DNA of 64,000 nucleotides from Dipetalonema caudispina (GCA_013365325.1 JABVXV010000254.1:28803-92802), one strand, 5' to 3'; numbered from the stretch's first letter, positions 11,127 to 24,400 are shown. Notes: a model not told the origin generated them from the sequence alone. Numbers and translations: made by a program.

Positions 11127-14100
11127 ATGGCACGACGTCCGTTTGTTTATTGGGCACAAAACGAGAGATTACTTTTTCTAACGATTGATTTAAAAGATTC
11201 ATCGGTTAGATTATTTCTCACTTCTTTTATTTCACATTCACACTCTTTTATTTGATAAATATTTGATATACAGAGTTCAATATAGTTAATCCATTTTTTC
11301 AGGTACCAGTAAATTACTTTTGCGCTAGACTAATCCTTTTAAATTAGTATCCATAGCATGATTGGAAGATTTGCGATACCGACTTGAAAGAATGTACATA
11401 AGTGAGTTAGTAAAGTGTATGAAATCTCCAAGTTGTTTCTTTTTATAGAGAGAAACTTAAGATATGTTGATAAATATTTGATCAGCATCCGTCTTTAAAT
11501 TACAAATTCAATGCAGTTTATAGTTTGAAGAAGTCTGTATTGAGGAAGAGTCTGGTATCTTGAAGTGGTTTATTAATTAATTAGAATTTTTATGTTTACA
11601 TTCCAAAAGGTTTATTTCCAAAAATTATTTTCAGGATGCCAACTATGCTATAACGGGTAATGCATTTGAGTTTCGTGCTACTGGAGTTGGTGCGCACGGT
11701 CGATGTGAATACTCCTTTGAATTACCATTATTTGCAGGAGTAGAAATGGAAAAGGTAATTCTTATAGTGGGATTTCATATTAATTAAATTAATGGTTGTA
11801 TACATTACGTCGTTAAATTATTGCTAACTAATTTAAGTTTGAAAAATGTATTACTAGCTGCAGTTTGGTAGCTTGCTTCTAGCAAAATATTTGCAATTCT
11901 CAGGCCGGTCAAGAAGGTGGAAGCAAATTGCTGTATGTTTTGAAAAAGAAGAATGCCATGTGGTGGCCTACTATTTTGGAAGATGGTAGACGATATTCTT
12001 GGCTTCGTGTATGCAAACTTTACACTTTATAATCTTGTATACTGTCTTGTACCTTCGTGTACTTTACATTTTATTTTCTTCTATGGAACGTAAAAATTGA
12101 ACAACTAAAAATATGTTTCGAGGTTTCAGTAAAATCTTGAATACAGAAGGAAAGTTATTAGCCTTTTCTTTATTTTCCAGTTCAGAGTATTACTTTGGGC
12201 GAATTCTAAAGCGATTTCAAAAGAAGCAAAATACAGTGGAAAATGCGCTTCCCAGTGGTTATCTGCTTTCTTGAATGCTATATAGTGGTACTGTAATGAG
12301 ACATTTTTTAAGATCGATTTCGATCGATTCGAAGATCCAGATGAAAGTGAGACGGAAGAAGATTATGAAATGATAAACATGAATGTTTGTCTTTCTTCTT
12401 CATTGAGGAATGTTAATAAATTGATTTCATTAGTTTTTATTAATTCACGAATTTCAAATTTTTATTGTAATTCCAAATATTTATAGCGTACACCAGAAGC
12501 GGAGATGGATGCAATAACACAGCGTATTTTTAAAGAATGCCGTACCAGTCCAAAGACGGAAACGGAATTTATCAATGAAGGTTGTAATTTTTGTTAATTT
12601 GAGTTTTTTATCATCATTGAATTAGAAAGATGCTTATATTTTGTTGCTACTTTTTCTATCTTTTCAGCTATAAATGTCTGAATCTTATTTCAGTAAAGCA
12701 TTTCGCCAAAAAATGTAACCAATTGCTGGCGCAATACCTTTTTGCTTACAACTTATCATTATTTATACTTCATGCATATTTACTATTTACTTTGCTCTTC
12801 AAATTCATTGCTGGAAATGGTAAGCTTGTTTCGTTGTTTACATCTAATAGCTTTCATTGCTAAAGAAGTGCAGAAGTAGCGATAAAGGCAGATATTAGCT
12901 GTAATGTTTTTGGGTAAAAATTTACATGTGTTATATAGTGGCAGCATAAAGACATTCAATAAATTTATATACAAAGTTGCTGTTCTGATATAATGCTTTT
13001 TCGTCGTTATTGGCATATGTAACCACATTTTGCAGAATTCGTTTTCAGAATATTATAACTCATTTTGGCAAAATAATGCCAGCAGTATAAAACTTGCAAC
13101 AGTTTTACAGCTAGTTGACGTTGTACATGCACTAATTGGTTTCACAAAAGGTAGTTATCGAGTTGGGCTTATACAGGTTAAAATACACTTCATATTTATT
13201 ATTAATATTTTCTTAGTTTAACTGGTGATCAAAATTGCTGTAAACGTAGCAGAGACTCGTTAGTAGCACTATTATTGTCAGAATGAAAGTTTTATATGTT
13301 AATTACGATATTCCCTCCAGTATTTGATTCTTATTATGTATTTTTAATTTCTGATAGGTTTGTGGACGTTTGGCGTCCATATATATTATTGATGGCTGTC
13401 CAGATGTGCAAAGTTCATTGACCACTTTTATTTTGATAATCGTTTATTTTTCGATTGAAATTTTCCGGTGAGATTCTTTTCCAAAAAAAAAAATTCAATC
13501 TATGAATATAGATTGTTTTCCAATACGCAATATTTGGTTCATTGTTCATTTGCTTTCAAGTTGTTTTTCATGACTTTTTAATAGTATCAGTAAGAAATTC
13601 TGTCTACATCATGTATCTACAACTATGAGTAACGATGCTGCGACTTTTGTTATGTTAACGAAGTGATGATTCTGTGCAAGTTAGCTCAGTAATGTGAATT
13701 TTTGGCCCTTTGATGTTTTCAGAAGAACAATTTTTTGATTTAAATATACTAATGTGTGCTTTTAGTTATCCATACTATGTGTTCAGCAGCTTGAAAATTG
13801 AAATTTCGTTGCTCACGTGGTCACGGTACAGTGTGTGGATGGTACTTTATCCAGTTGGTTTACTTCTTGAAGGTAATTTTAGATTTTGGAAAACAGAATA
13901 TTTTTCTTACTTATTTTTGTCCTTCACAGTACACGTTTGCGACCTTTCTTTATGGACGCCATAGATGAAAGCGTTTGATTTTCTCTGCTTATGATAAGAG
14001 ATCCAGCGTATCAGTCGCAGAATGTGATAGGACAAAAATAGAAAGTAGCACAAAATCGTCTATGTTTTTTAACTTTTTCCGTAATTAATTTGATAAAAGA

Positions 14101-14969
14101 ATATTTGGGAGTAACAAGCTTGAAACAGGGTAAGAAACGATTTTCAGGTACTCTAAACTTCAATTTACATTTATTTTAAAATACTGGGAACTTTTTTCCT
14201 TTATATTAACAGATTCATTTAGATATCTAGTTAAATTCATCAGTTTTTCAGGAATAACCATGTATCGATCCATTCCTTATTATTATCGAACTGAAAAATA
14301 TAGTATTAAATTACCTAATTTTGCAAATATTGGCTTCAATTTCAGTATTGTTCTTGGAATTTTTTTTCTGTTCATATTTCCTTTTGGTATGTTTTCTTAT
14401 GTATGTACCGGTCATGGCTATTCAAAATAGGTGGTAAAAATCTGGGTCAATTTATCATTTCCTAGAAAATGTGAACAATCTCAGCTTACCCTACTATTAA
14501 TGATGATGTAATTCAACATTAGCAGAATCTATCAGAAATCGTTACTGAATCGTTCAAAATTTGTTGATTTTTTCTCTTTATTCAATGGTTCAAGATGCTA
14601 TTGTTTCTTAACAGAGTTTTCATTTCCTTATATTCATACTTGATAAACACAGACGGGAAAGCATTTCTTTTATCAAATCTTTACAATACCAAAAATGTCT
14701 CCAAAATTAGGTGCATATATATGTACGCAATAGTTCACTATCGATTATGACAGTTTCAAGCTGTTCTCTGTGAAACTTTGTTCGATCCAGTTTAAATTTC
14801 ATTTCAGAATGAGTCTGGAGTACTTTATTTATGATTATTTTTCAAATATTTCCTACTGTTTGGCAGAATTAATTAAATTTTAACTTTTACAGTGGCAGTG
14901 CATTTATTATGGCATATGTGGTTGCAACGGTGCAAGAAATATAAAGGTCTGCTTAAAAAACTGGCTTGA
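11127..14969 (+). CDS. Very-long-chain 3-hydroxyacyl-CoA dehydratase with N-terminal CS domain (HACD3/PTPLAD1 type)
   Basis: Members of this family remove water from 3-hydroxyacyl-CoA in the ER very-long-chain fatty acid elongation cycle. Eleven exons join in phase into 383 aa: 11127-11204, 11635-11754, 11904-12008, 12313-12384, 12487-12580, 12694-12819, 13049-13176, 13358-13467, 13766-13872, 14252-14386, 14893-14969. Residues 1-110 form a CS (p23-like) domain starting PFVYWAQNERLLFLTIDL and including the MWWP strand. An acidic linker (DPDESETEED) follows, then a PTPLA domain with about six membrane segments. The catalytic Tyr and Glu of the family lie seven residues apart in LYPVGLLLEG, both present. 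The C terminus is basic, as in ER-retained members. An AG five bases before the ATG (11120-11121) looks like a spliced-leader acceptor. The nematode relative is probably hpo-8-like. Confidence 0.95.
12181..12285 (+). other. Possible alternative terminal exon inside the dehydratase gene
   Basis: Inside intron 3, a strong acceptor (TATTTTCCAG) is followed by 34 open codons and TAG, in the phase set by exon 3. Using it would give a protein with only the CS domain and no membrane part. There is no donor and no nearby poly-A signal that I can be sure of, so it may be a decoy acceptor. Confidence 0.25.
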
Positions 14970-15140
14970 AAAAGTCAACAGATTTATCGATATTAATCGA
15001 ATTGCATCATATTTCGCATTATGTGGGTTATTTAAATGAAGTATTGCATTCATTTTCTCCACTAATCTGGAAAGGTTTTCTTTTTTAGAGTGAAGTATAC
15101 TTTCAGCTTTGTTCGAAAACTTTTTCTTTTCAAAGTGTAA

Positions 15141-15146
15141 AATAAA
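15141..15146 (+). terminator. AATAAA poly-A signal, dehydratase gene
   Basis: First AATAAA after the dehydratase stop codon, 172 bases downstream. It is the likely 3'-end signal. Confidence 0.5.
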
Positions 15147-15358
15147 TATACAGTATCTTCGGAAATATCAAACATTAATGCAGTTGAACTGTCGGTTACG
15201 TAATTGCTGTTCATGGCATAGTCGTACTTGAAAAGGGTCTTCATTTCAGTCATTCAATCTTCTACCTTGTTTTATCCTTCATTTTGACTATCAGTGGATG
15301 CATATCGTATTAGAAACGTTCATTTCGTCTTTTTTTTTACAAATGGTCTTTCTTTCAG

Positions 15359-15639
15359 TTTGTTTTTCAAATTATTTACTTGCTTAATCGACTAATAGAA
15401 AAAAGATTACCAAATGATAGTATAAAGAAAATTGTTGTGTAAAATATCCTTCTCGATGATTAGGTAAATGTATTATTGATGATAGTTCTCGCTGTGCTCA
15501 CCTTGGAGCAATGACAAAAACTTGTATCATTTTGCATTGGATGGTATATGATTTTGATCGTACAATTAGTCCATATTTACTGAGCAGTGTTTACTCTGTT
15601 CTATGTTTTATCTAGTTAGAAAATTATTCAGTTGTGTAA
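15359..15639 (+). other. Candidate small Cys-containing gene fragment, unrecognised
   Basis: Three blocks join in phase: 15359-15419 after TCTTTCTTTCAG, 15464-15543 after GATGATTAG, and 15616-15639 ending in TAA. The middle block reads SKCIIDDSSRCAHLGAMTKT, with three Cys and an acidic start, and resembles an extracellular segment. Weak points: the first intron would be only 44 bases, no start exon was found, and the middle block is also open straight through to a later stop. There is no family assignment. Confidence 0.25.
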
Positions 15640-16650
15640 AACTCATTTATGTTCAAAAAATTGTAAGCATAAATAACATTTTTATTGTGAAATGCAGTTT
15701 CAATTGGAACTTAACTTGTCTAGATTGATTTATTTCATTTGGAATAAAAATTCTAAATACAGTAGTGTAACTTGCATAGAAAGCTTTACAGACATCAATA
15801 AATGGGAAACAATGAATTCGTTCTAGCTTTTTTTTTTAATGCAAATACTCTTCGTTTTAAGATTTGTCTTATGATCCCTCAATCCATCAAAAAAAAGTTC
15901 AGAAAAACTAATTTAAAGTTACAAGTTTGTTTGTAGGCAATGGTTATACTTTTTTGTACCCTAATAAGATTTATCAACAAGAAATATATAGCTATGAGGA
16001 AATTTTCATTTTATCTTCTTTTGATTTGCAAATTGTCATTTGGGATCTTTTATAAGAAGAATTTTTGACTTTTATCGGCATTTCATTCGTTCAGAATGAG
16101 TTGAATCAACGAAGCAATAAAACTTGATGAAAGTAATTATTCGTGATCATGGTTATTTTGTATACTGTATGATTTTAACTGCTAGGAATTTTCTTTTTTT
16201 TTTTTCTCTCTCTCAAAAGTAAATATGATTAAATATAACAGCCATAAATAAAGATTTTATCTGATAGTGAATGTGTTAGATTGGCATAACATCCTATAAT
16301 ATTTGTATATTACATTATGGGTAAATTTCATTAATCGATATTAATATCATTTAGAATATTCTGATAGGAAGATTTTGCTGATAGCATGATTGAATCTCTT
16401 CAGTTTTTTTTTTTTTTTTTTTTTTCAGATAATTATTTTCATATTACAGTATGCTCGTTATGATTCATTGTTGCTGTTTCATTGTATTACAAAAAGAGTT
16501 ATAAAAAGAATTGATTAATGTATTGAACTAAAATCAAATACGAAAATATTCGAACTGTGTAAATAAAGTATGAAGAAGTCAACTTAGTTTTTATTTTTAA
16601 GAATGTATCATCTCTGTTCGCGAAATGAAATTGTCAGAAGGTTGTCATTT
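15640..16650. other. No supportable gene
   Basis: AT-rich sequence with T runs (15831-15838, 16194-16205, 16405-16425). No exon pair with consistent phase was seen. Confidence 0.55.
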
Positions 16651-16938
16651 TCATTGAGCGTAATGATATTTTTTTTTTTTTTTTTCTTCGCTTAATTGAA
16701 GGAAAAGGACGTTGTCATCGATTGTCACGATACCCTTTTTATTTTTTCTTAAAATTGTTCCTTTCAAATGATGAATGTAGTTGAACGACTGAAGTGAAAC
16801 ATTTTGGAAACAGTAGACGAAGTACATTTGCCGCGGTATTTTCAATCTAACTAATCCGTAAAATAAATTGTGGCGAATTATTTGATTGAAAAAAAATATG
16901 TAAAAAAAAAAAAAAAAAAACGTAAACTGAAATAACAC
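16651..16938 (-). other. Unrecognised - strand ORF, 95 codons, partly protein-like
   Basis: The first third is Phe/Ile from a T-rich tract and is probably not coding. The segment from an internal Met (MYFVYCFQNV) onward is better balanced and includes NKKGIVTIDDNVLFLQLSEE, and a CACTTCAG acceptor-like site lies inside it. It could be a terminal exon of a - strand gene. The end is a Lys tract from an A run. No domain is recognised. Confidence 0.22.
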
Positions 16939-17788
16939 TCATCGCTGATTACGAATGAAACGAATCATTGATACAAGAAAGTTGTAAAGAAAGGAGACCG
17001 TAGAAAAAAAATCATCGGAAATATGAAATGGATAGAAGAGATAAAGTTGATAAACATCTGAACTACTTTTTCTTCATTTCAAAATAAAACAGATGTAACT
17101 TTTGGTTGAACTATTTAGTTGTCGATGCAATCGAGTATTCTAGAAAAGTGGTATGGATATCAGTTTAATAAATTTTTGTTTGAATTATTTCAACTTTGGT
17201 CATCTGCTGATAGTTTGAAAATTTATCTCTTCTTTAAATATACCTATAAATATGATAGTTTATTTTTGTAGCTGTTGCTAACTTTCAGATAGCATCTATT
17301 TAGATCATCTTTATACCTTTGATTCGAAATGCTTAATTTTCCATTTATATTCAACGAAAATAATTATTGGATTAGTAATATCGTATTATATGATTGTTTA
17401 TTAGATCATTTTGTGGCTTTTTTTTTTTGAATTGAAGCATTGAATAAAGAAGAAAAAAAAATGAAATAGTTATATGTTTAGATGAAATAGTTGTATGTTT
17501 AAAAATTAATTTTTATTCGTAGAAAAGTCACATTTTTCATCAAATGTTACAAAATTGTCCGTTGAAGGATGTCAAATTTCAAGTTCATTTTCAATCGTTA
17601 ATAAAGGCAACTGTTGTTGTCAAGTCATAATGAAACAGCACTTTAACATAATTTGATCTTTGAAACTATTATTGAGAGGAATTTTTCGTTTTTATCCAAC
17701 AAATACTAAATATTTTATTTGCTAATCCGGAAAAAAATGAGTAATATAGGGCAGACTTGAAGTATTCAAAATAAATAAAACAAATTAT
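16939..17788. other. No supportable gene
   Basis: AT-rich intergenic sequence downstream of the - strand four-TM gene. It contains a direct duplication of about 15 bases near 17465 and 17485 (GAAATAGTTATATGTTTA-like) but no exon. Confidence 0.55.
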
Positions 17789-19590
17789 TCATCCAAATTT
17801 TACTTTCTTCAAACCAATCATATATTTTCTCCATCGTATTGATACAACCAATGCGAATATATAAATGATCATAATTAAACTATTTGATACTATAGTTAGA
17901 AATAAATCAGATACTGTAATTAATTCATAGCAATTTTAAAATAAGGGAAATTTTGAAAAAAAAAAAAAGAAAGTTTTAGTCTGGAAGAATTATTTCAATA
18001 ACAATCTGAAATTTAAGTGTTGGTTTTCAAATTAAAAAATTTTACAATTGCATCATAAAATGTCTGTCAAATAACACTTACATTCACCACCATCACGAAA
18101 CCAGACATAAAGGCGGAACAAAAATAGAAGAATGGATAATCCGGTAACAAATGCCTGAATTCAAGAAAAATTCGTGATAATCTGTTTTTTTAGCTTTCCC
18201 ATTCTCGTGATCAAAAATCTCCACTTAATGATGGTCTTAATTTTGTTCTTTTCCATGTCATTGAAAATTAACGTTTTGTGGACTAATTATGGATTACTAA
18301 GAGTTTAAGTTGAGAAGAAATCCATTTATTTCATCCTCTTCGACTGGAATTAATTAACTGTTACGGAAGATTTTCTTATTTTGATATGTTTACTAAATCG
18401 AAATTTAAATGCAGTGTAATTTCAGGTTCAATTACGGAATATAGCATGAAGTTTCTGTTCCTTCTGCACGTTCTGGTATCATTGAAGGAAACGTTTTACG
18501 TATACTATCTGAAGTATTTCTATTATACTTCATAGCACGCAAGAATTATCCTTCAGCATAAAATGCATTTCTACAACATTTGATGAGTGTATCTGATTAA
18601 TTCATTGATAATGGAAACTGAACGGAAGCATTGTTATGGTTGAGAGAAGTTAAATTAGAAAGAAAATTGTGTTTTTGAAATTGAATGCTATTAAATGAAA
18701 AATCATACTGTCTAATTGGTGGATAATTTTTTAACTTCAATTCCAAAATAACTAATTATTATTTCGATAAATCTTACAATTAAAATTATAAATGGTATTA
18801 TAAGAAGCGCCCATTGTTTTATCATAGCAAAAATTGTCGAAATTTCCACCACAACCAAAATGATAATATATATCAAATTTGGTATAGCATTAATTGTGAA
18901 ACCATAAGCGGTATATGTCGCAATGAACATTATGGAAAGTGCCAAAATATATAAAAATTGTACTGCATACATTGCTGTCTCAAAGAGGAAGAGAAAGATA
19001 TATGTATTTATTTTGTTTTACTGAAACTTGAATGGTAAAGAGGTAATTAAAGAGGCTAATTATTATCAGGAAAAGTTCTTAGTCCAGTGGTAAGAGTACT
19101 AATTTAGCTCTAGTAATGATACAATTTGCTTTATGATAACGATAATTTTCTGTCTGAAATTTTAATTAGGAAATTTTATTTATAATTTCTTAATTTGCTC
19201 AGTATTTTTGCTTACAAAAAAAATGAATGAACCCGTAAGCAAATTTAAGGATTAAACAGAATGTAAAATTCCGGAATTTGATTATTGATGAACAGACATT
19301 TGGTAACGATGACAAATGTCGAAATGAATGATTTAAAAAATTTAATTCAGATATAGTGCAAAATAAGTTTTTTCGCTGTAATTCTATTGTAACAAAACAT
19401 TTCGATACAATACTATTTGCAATATTAATTTTTCCATGGAAGTTTCCCAATTCAGTCATTTCAAATTCATTTTTTTTTAAATGAAATATAAAATGGAAAA
19501 TATTCATACAGTGATACGACAGCATAAGCATTTTTCATATCGAACCTTTTTAGCAACCAAAAGATAACCACCTGTGGATAAATTGGAACC
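17789..19590 (-). CDS. Four-transmembrane protein resembling LAPTM/tetraspan family (5' end unresolved)
   Basis: Four exons join in phase: 19590-19510, 18978-18778, 18154-18082, 17913-17789 (stop TGA). The first exon ends in a Cys cluster (YEKCLCCRIT) directly before the first membrane helix (MYAVQFLYILALSIMFIATY). That layout is known from LAPTM-like lysosomal proteins and related small nematode tetraspan proteins. Three more hydrophobic segments follow, about residues 55-75, 84-120 and 135-155, with a short polar loop (VWFRDGGE) before the last helix. The tail is basic (RWRKYMIGLKK). If LAPTM-like, it would act in endolysosomal membranes; that is inference. No in-frame Met lies in the first exon. 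An ATG at 19691-19693 followed by a weak GTTTAA donor would join in phase as a one-codon first exon, but this is unproven. Confidence 0.65.
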
Positions 19591-19693
19591 CTATAAGAGT
19601 AAATTATAATAACTTCGAAATAATATATTATGTAAACTAGCTATTTATGTTTATTCTTCCGTCTAAATATTTCAAACTAATGAATTAAACCAT

Positions 19694-20660
19694 TTTAAGC
19701 TTGCAAAATCGATGATCTGTCTCAGAGAGTAAAAGATGAGCGACTGATCAATTCCAATTCTTTCACAAACAATGGATAAGGTAAGAAATAAATTTATGTT
19801 TGTACTATAAGTTTTTCTTTTTTTCTAGGCAACATAAAAAATTACTTCAACTGAAAGTAATATATCTTTGAATTAATTTAAAAAAAAAAAAAAACACAAA
19901 TCACAATTGCAAAAAAATTCCTCTTTAATTCCTCTAGTTGGAACATATTGCTTGTCTTATTAAAAACTGATAGATATCGGTTTCAACAAGAATAAAAAAA
20001 GTGATAACTTGGCCAATTTGCAAGAAGATATCATGTTTGTTCACGGAAATGACAAATAGGTTTTAAAGTCAAGCCAGGGCAATTGGCTTAAAGTGCGCAT
20101 GAATTTATATTCTACTGATACCGAGAATCCATCAAACTAAAATATACAAATCCTGAATCTAATTAACACTACTAAAATATAGTTATTCACAGTAGTGGAA
20201 AATTTATCAGTAGTGAGAAGAACAAAATTGGTGTATCAAAAGTAATTTAGCTAAGAAATTTTTAATCTTTATTACTTCCTTTTAAAATTTTCAACTATCA
20301 TTCGCCTTTTCATAAGTGTTAGAATTGAATAAAAAAAAGTGGAAAAAGCAAAAATATGACAGTAAGCTTGAAATTAACCGATTAATAGAGTTTAATTAAC
20401 AATCAGTGATCGTTTTCGCATAATGTAGGTATTGTGTTTCAGAAGAATCAAACTTCGTAATTATTCGATATATAAATAATTAATTAATTAACCATCTGTA
20501 GTCTCTATCACTACAATTAAATGAAAAGATCATTATGTTAGATTTATGAAACCATATTTTCAAAATATTTTAATACATCTATAACAATAAAGAAGAAATA
20601 TTGTGAATGGTTTTTTTTTTTATTTTTTTTCTCCATTTTTTTTTTTTTTTTCTCTTGTCC
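19694..20660. other. No supportable gene
   Basis: AT-rich. A short ATG-GAT-AAG followed by a GTAAGA donor at 19773-19784 (+) and an excellent acceptor near 19829 (TTTTTTTCTAG) are seen, but their phases do not combine into an open reading. Confidence 0.5.
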
Positions 20661-20795
20661 TTATAGCAGCTGATTATATACAAAATAGGGATCGTCAGGA
20701 ATCAATGGTACCACCTCTTCTCCCGCTCTTTCATTTACTTGTAAATGAAAAGTATTAGCAAACCAGTTTGAAATAGGGCAATAATCAGCTTTCAT
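20661..20795 (-). other. Candidate terminal exon or 44-aa ORF, strand ambiguous
   Basis: On the - strand an ATG-to-TAA ORF starts MKADYCPISNWFANTF and ends in an acidic, proline-containing tail (ERAGEEVVPLIPDDPYF). A long pyrimidine tract lies just upstream on that strand. On the + strand the same DNA (20667-20758) follows an equally good acceptor and is open as ADYIQNRDRQESMVPPLL..., ending in TAG. Both readings look coding-like, so one is the shadow of the other. I lean to the - strand. The function is unknown. Confidence 0.3.
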
Positions 20796-21418
20796 TTTAA
20801 CAAATGTTGGGACAAGGAAGGAAAAAGGTAAGGAAAAGGAAGAGAAGATAGCAACAGGTAAACGTTGATTTAAAATTTTTTTTTGAAATAGAATTGAGTA
20901 ATAAGTAGGAAGTACTGCTATAACCAGTCATAATTAATTATTCTTCTGAAATTTTTTTTTTTTTTTTTTTTTGCTCTTTATTTCTTAACATTTGTGATGT
21001 TGCTTCGTTAATGGTGTAGTTAGTTTTCAGAGAAGCATTCCTCTTTTTGTAACTTTTAATCAAAGAAGAAAAAAAAAAGTATCGTATTCTATTATAAATA
21101 TCGATGTATAGTTGTTAAAAAAATTAATTTTAAATTAAAAAAATATATTTGGATAAAGTTTATTTAATTGTTATTTATATATAAAATAGCTTTTAAGTTA
21201 CACTATCATTAAGAAATAGATTGTGCTTTCGTTCTAATTATTCCGTTGATTTTCTTTTAAGATATGTTTTAACGCGTTTGATTTGCATAAAATATGACAA
21301 TCAATTCAAATTTTTCTTAATAACTACAACAATTTCATATTCTTTTTGAGTAAGTTTAAATTTCCAGAATAAAACAAAATTAAATCGACACAGCTTCAGA
21401 ATTTGAGCAATAATCAGG
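20796..21418. other. Upstream region of the aquaglyceroporin gene
   Basis: AT-rich, with an 18-base T run near 20951-20972 and a purine-rich stretch near 20815-20850. No exon is seen. An AG at 21416-21417, one base before the aquaporin ATG, is the probable spliced-leader acceptor. Confidence 0.5.
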
Positions 21419-24400
21419 ATGGATAATGTTGCCATAGTACGAAATAAGCTGCGACTTCGTAATGATCTTATGCGATGTCTTCTATCCGAATTCACTAGTA
21501 CTGCTCTCCTTTTGGTAAAATTTTCCATTATTTACATAAATTTTTTTACAAATAGTGCAAAAAAAAAAAAGAAAAAATATCGTACTCTTATGGAATGTGA
21601 ATTCTCAATTACTGCATTAACATTCTACTAATGCAATCATGATCAAATGGATCAATAATCTGTTCAAATTAATCAGTGCGTGAAATTCGACAAACTACAA
21701 CTTCAAATCTCTTTGCTATTCTAATTTTTCAATATAAATTTAAATATTACGTCTAAAAACTGTTATGATTGGAAATTAAGTCAAATTCTAAATGAAATAA
21801 GATTCCTTTTAAAGAGTCGTCTATATTTGGATGATAGAGTTTTTAAGATATGGAAAATTTATTTCTATCGTTTTCTCGCAAATGGAATATTTTACTTAAT
21901 TACAACATTTTCATTTTATTTTCTAGGAACTAAATTTTCTTATAGAAATGAGATTTTATTTATTATTAAGTTTGATTTTCTCTCTTTTTTTTGCATTTAG
22001 AAAATTGTTTTGTGTAGCAATAAGATCAAAAATCCACGAAGAATATTCCAATAGCTTATTTCACATATTGCATAAGGTATAATCATCAGAACAGGATGAG
22101 TTAGATGATGCCAAATAGATAATGATACTGTACGACGAATGACGTAGAGGAAAAAGCGATTTTCTTCAGTTCCTGCAAGATTTATGCCTAAACTTTCAAA
22201 CAGTTTTTTAGTTTATTTCATTTAAAATTTCATACAAAAATGGAATTTTTCACTGTTAAATATATCACAATGAAAACGGTTTTAGTTTATTGGTACTTCG
22301 ACGAATGCAGTCAACCTACTTGGAGGTAATGATTGCAAAATTTGTGTGGTCCTTGGATGGGCTTTAGCGCTAGGTCTTGGTGCTTTTGCAGCTGGTCGTT
22401 TATCTGGTATATTTTCAAAAATATTAATCTTTCATACAATTTTCAATTTAAATATTCGAATTGTAAGATGTAAAATTTCGGAGTTAACAATTTTTCAACA
22501 ATTTAAACTGCAACACTTGATGTCTTTTCGTTAATGCATCATTTCGATTCTAAAAATAATAATCTAAGATACTAGACATGAAATCATTTCGTTGATTTAT
22601 TTGCTTATTAAAGAATCGTTGATTTTGATTACTTAGTTTTAATCTATCCTCAGACTACATTCTCGATAATCACTCATTTTTTCAGTAGCTGTATCGAATT
22701 GTTTAACTAAACATCATGAATTGAATAATGATTATTCTCTGGTTGCTTAATGATTATTTTTAATTAAACACAGTATTTTCTTGCTATTATCGCTTAAAAT
22801 AATACTCCACCACGAAATCATTTGATATATTAATTATGCTGAATTTGCAGGAGGGCATATGAATCCGGCCATATCATTTGCATTTTATCTTTGTGGTAGT
22901 ATATCAGCATATAGATTCATAATGTATTCAATTGCACAATTATCTGGTGCTTTTGTGGGCAGTCTGATCACTTTCTTCCTCTATTACGGTTAACACTTTT
23001 ACCGATAATGAAGAAATGAATTAATTCACTTCTACAGTTATAACATTACGAAAATTCCGCATCGATAGTGGAGATGTGCACCAAGTTAGACAATGGCTAA
23101 TACTAATAGCTTAAAAAATTTATAACAATTTTCACAAAGCTTATATTGATTCATTCAAATGATCGGCTGATAATATTAGGCGAATTTCAAGGATCACTTT
23201 GATCATCTAATTTCCTTAACAAAAGCAAACTAAAGGAAGTTTCTAGTGATAATTGATGATAATAACAGTGCACAACTTCTAATATCACAATAAGATGATA
23301 ATAAACTTTCTGTTTTATTTTAGAAATTATCAATTTTCCCTTTTAGCATAATATTTACGAATGTTCGTACACTTACCTATTATTGTCTATAGTTATTGGT
23401 TTTTTTTTTTTTGTAGATGGAATTAATCATTTTGATGGTGGTAATCGGCAAACTATTGGACCAAAAGCAACGATTGGAATATTCGTTCCTTGGCCACAAG
23501 ATTATTTAAGCATTCCTGGCTGTATCTTCGATCAAGTTTCTTTTCGACTCTTTATTATTATATTCTTTCAAGTTGGATAAGATAATCAAATTATGAAGTG
23601 TCAAAAATTCATGCCTACCTTCCAATGTTCACTATCACGAAGCGGTGAATGTAGCAAATGTTATCATTGCGAGTATAAATTAAGACTGTACTTGATAACT
23701 TTGTTCTATCAAGTACTGAATATATTTGTGCTCTATTTTAAAAAATACAAAGGTTGTTTTATAAATTTTGAGGTAGAATTTAAGAAATTCCACCATACTA
23801 CAATATATGATTTAACAAATTTCAGTTCGTCGGTACAGCACTTCTCTCTTTCTGTATAATGATGTTAGTTGATCCACGAAACAAAATTCCACCAGCAGGA
23901 CAACCGGTAGTTCTCATTTTTACCATCATCGTAATCGGTGTATGTGTTTCTGCAAATGCAGGTGGTGAGATTAATCCGGCAAGAGATCTTGGACCAAAGC
24001 TTTTGGCTCTCAGCGTTGGTTATGGTTGGGAAGTTTTCAGGTCTTTTTCATAATTTTTTTTCTTTTTTTTTTACCAATTTGTGGAAAATTGTTGCAAATT
24101 GCTTGAGTAAAAATGGCAAGGTTTGGTTAACATATCCAATGGTACTTAATAGTGATTTGAGAAAAATAGTTTAAGATTTAGGAGGATTCAATGATACTAT
24201 AATCTACGGGTAACAACGAAAAATGCTTTAAGTCGGAATACTTAATTCTAACCCATTTCAGTTATCGAAACTATAAATGGTTTGCGATACCAATCTTTGT
24301 CCCATTTGCTGGTGCAGCATTTGGTGCTTGGTTCTATCATTTAGCAATTGGTATCTTTTTTATTCATTCATGAATTTTTTTTTTTTTTTTTGTTTAAATT

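Noticed and set aside
15062..15253. - strand 63-codon ORF (MTEMKTLFKYDYAMNSNYV...)
   Set aside because: It is antisense to the dehydratase 3' region, has no splice partners and no motif. The composition is reasonable, so it is not excluded, only unsupported.
18434..18527. - strand block after ATACTTCAG, ending GTETSCYIP, as an alternative tail of the four-TM gene
   Set aside because: It needs a phase-1 donor that the preceding exon does not offer; the + strand also shows an ORF here. The exons at 18154 and 17913 fit better.
19773..19784. ATG-GAT-AAG with a perfect GTAAGA donor as a first exon of the aquaglyceroporin gene
   Set aside because: It ends in phase 0, and joining to 21418 gives an immediate stop; the aquaporin start already has its own acceptor.
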